Source: SZUA-320 sp041612035
GTDB taxonomy: Bacteria > Gemmatimonadota > Gemmatimonadetes > Gemmatimonadales > GWC2-71-9
Length of the DNA: 6,455 bases
Assembly: GCA_041612035.1 (NCBI GenBank)
Contig: JBFILX010000132.1
Coordinates: forward strand, 1 to 6,455
Reading direction: 5' to 3'
Under the pieces are notes generated by a model, which was not told the origin of the DNA, made no database searches, and saw only the letters and a program-made list of their open reading frames with translations. Numbering within the stretch: the stretch's first letter is position 1; every line of letters starts with the position of its first letter. The translations under genes were made by a program, and so were the position numbers. Positions 5,493-6,455 of the stretch are shown here, piece after piece.

Positions 5493-5996
5493 ATGGTTCT
5501 GACCAAGGCCGAGCTCATCGGCTCGCTCCAGAACGAAGTCCGGATCCTACTCCACCTGGCCGGCAAGGTGGACCGCGCGATGCACGACTACCGGCCAACC
5601 CCCAAGCAGCGCAGCACACTGGAGCTGCTGCAGTACCTGACGATCATGGGCCCCGAGCTGGTGAAGGGGGCGGTGGCGGGCGCGTTCGACGGCGACGCCT
5701 GGGGCGCGGCACAGAAGGCCGCGGCGGCGCGGGCCTTCGACCAGACGCTCGCCTACATCCACGGGATGTCGGACGGGTATGCCGAGGCCCTGGGCGGACT
5801 CTCCGATGCCGACCTCCGGGCTGACGTGGAACTGCTCGGCATGAAGATGTCGCGCGGCGCGTTCCTCGTGAACCTGGTGCTTTCGGGCCACGCCGCCTAC
5901 CGCACCCAGCTGTTTCTCTACCTCAAGGCCTGCGGGCGGGAAGAGCTCAATACCATGAACCTGTGGGCCGGCATGGACCAGCCGGCGGCCGCCTGA
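5493..5996 (+). CDS. DinB-like four-helix-bundle protein
   Basis: Encodes 167 residues. GGAGG at 5482-5486 with a 6-nt spacer fixes the start. The order of helices fits the DinB/DfsB superfamily: an opening helix (about 5-30), RPTPKQRSTLELLQYLT (34-50), a middle helix (about 73-104), and a last helix GHAAYRTQLFLYLKACG (132-148). Many DinB-like proteins bind a divalent metal with three His. Here Tyr48 stands where the first His usually sits in the LLxHL-type motif, and of the final H-x-x-H/Y-H cluster only His133 remains, followed by Tyr136 and Arg137. So it may bind metal differently or not at all. The ending NTMNLWAGMD is shared, as I recall, with a subgroup that has the Y-R-x-Q-L-F-L-Y-x-K helix. 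Roles known for the superfamily (thiol transfer, isomerisation, stress) cannot be assigned here. It leads a two-gene unit. Confidence 0.82.
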   Translation: MVLTKAELIGSLQNEVRILLHLAGKVDRAMHDYRPTPKQRSTLELLQYLTIMGPELVKGAVAGAFDGDAWGAAQKAAAARAFDQTLAYIHGMSDGYAEALGGLSDADLRADVELLGMKMSRGAFLVNLVLSGHAAYRTQLFLYLKACGREELNTMNLWAGMDQPAAA

Positions 5997-6018
5997 GGAG
6001 GAGACCGGGCCCGCCGCG

Positions 6019-6453
6019 GTGACCGCCCTGCTGCTGGCCCACGCGGCGGCCACGCTGTGGATGACGGGCCTCATCTGGTTCGTGCAGGTGGTGCACTACC
6101 CGCTCTTCGGAGCGGTGGGCGGGGGCGGGTTTCCGGCGTACCAGCGCCGGCACATGAACCGCACCGGGTGGGTGGTGGTTCCCCCGATGGTGGTCGAACT
6201 GGCGACCGGCCTGGCCCTTCTCTGGATCAGGCCGGCCGGCGTCCACGCCTGGCAGCCATGGACCGGGGTCGCCCTGCTGGCCGTGATCTGGGCGGCCACC
6301 GCCTTGGTGCAGGCCCCCCTGCACCGCCGGCTCGCCGGCGGGTTCGACCCCGTGCTCCACCGCCGGCTGGTGGCGACCAACTGGGTCCGGACCACCGCCT
6401 GGTCGCTCCGGACCGTCCTCGTGCTGGCGATGCTCGGCGTGCCAGGCCGCTGA
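6019..6453 (+). CDS. uncharacterised four-helix membrane protein
   Basis: Encodes 144 residues from a GTG start. AGGAGGAGA at 5996-6004 is a strong Shine-Dalgarno but is 14 nt or more away, longer than usual. No other start codon lies between in this frame, and the next in-frame ATG (6061) would remove half of helix 1. Four hydrophobic segments are seen at about 2-24, 50-72, 80-100 and 119-140. Polar residues in or beside helices stand out: Q23 and H26-Y-P, H45, E60, Q98-x-P-x-H102, and N121-W-V-R-T. I recall uncharacterised bacterial membrane proteins sharing TGLIWFVQVVHYPLF and NWxRTxxW. The C-terminal N-W-x-R-T also recalls DUF1772/anthrone-oxygenase-like proteins, but only distantly. It follows the DinB-like gene by 22 nt, so co-transcription is likely. 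Function is unknown. Confidence 0.83.
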   Translation: MTALLLAHAAATLWMTGLIWFVQVVHYPLFGAVGGGGFPAYQRRHMNRTGWVVVPPMVVELATGLALLWIRPAGVHAWQPWTGVALLAVIWAATALVQAPLHRRLAGGFDPVLHRRLVATNWVRTTAWSLRTVLVLAMLGVPGR

Positions 6454-6455
6454 GC

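Overview
The window is very GC-rich (about 70% by eye), densely packed, Gram-negative bacterial DNA. Three things point to a diderm: a TonB-dependent outer-membrane receptor, a probable lipoprotein, and a receptor C-terminus typical of outer-membrane barrels. The mix of a carboxypeptidase-regulatory-domain TonB receptor, SnoaL-like, GNAT and DinB-like proteins and several small uncharacterised membrane proteins would suit Gemmatimonadota. That placement is inference; no rRNA or other phylogenetic marker is present.

Layout. Positions 2-163 hold the 3' end of a SnoaL/ester-cyclase-like gene. It is followed 3 nt later by a gene for a probable lipoprotein of unknown function (167-814). After a 134-bp gap with a small hairpin comes a four-helix membrane protein (949-1443). 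This gene runs convergently into a long minus-strand gene for a TonB-dependent receptor (1437-4115), overlapping it by 7 bp. Upstream of the receptor, 4116-4240 is a compact divergent control region. It holds a perfect TTGACA -35 facing the receptor, an AT-rich core that could serve as a -10 on both strands, and a perfect 11-bp inverted repeat in the predicted receptor mRNA leader. The plus strand then carries a tight cluster: a SnoaL-like protein (4241-4636), a GNAT acetyltransferase (4633-5139, ATGA overlap) and an 85-residue two-helix membrane protein (5147-5404). A second plus-strand unit follows a plausible promoter near 5417-5445: a DinB-like four-helix protein (5493-5996) and a four-helix membrane protein (6019-6453), ending 2 bp before the window edge.

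How the genes may work together. The receptor is the only gene with a clear cellular role, which is TonB-driven import of an unidentified substrate across the outer membrane. No SusD partner, TonB/ExbBD set or catabolic gene accompanies it, so its substrate cannot be inferred. The remaining genes are small, single-domain accessory proteins in short operons; no shared pathway is visible.

The signals most worth a second look are regulatory rather than coding. One is the hairpin in the convergent overlap, whose one imperfect pair becomes a G-U wobble only in the receptor transcript. The others are the receptor leader palindrome with a competing fold, and the near-symmetric -10 region. I found no CRISPR array, tRNA, rRNA, insertion sequence, or clear evidence of a new defence or mobile system.
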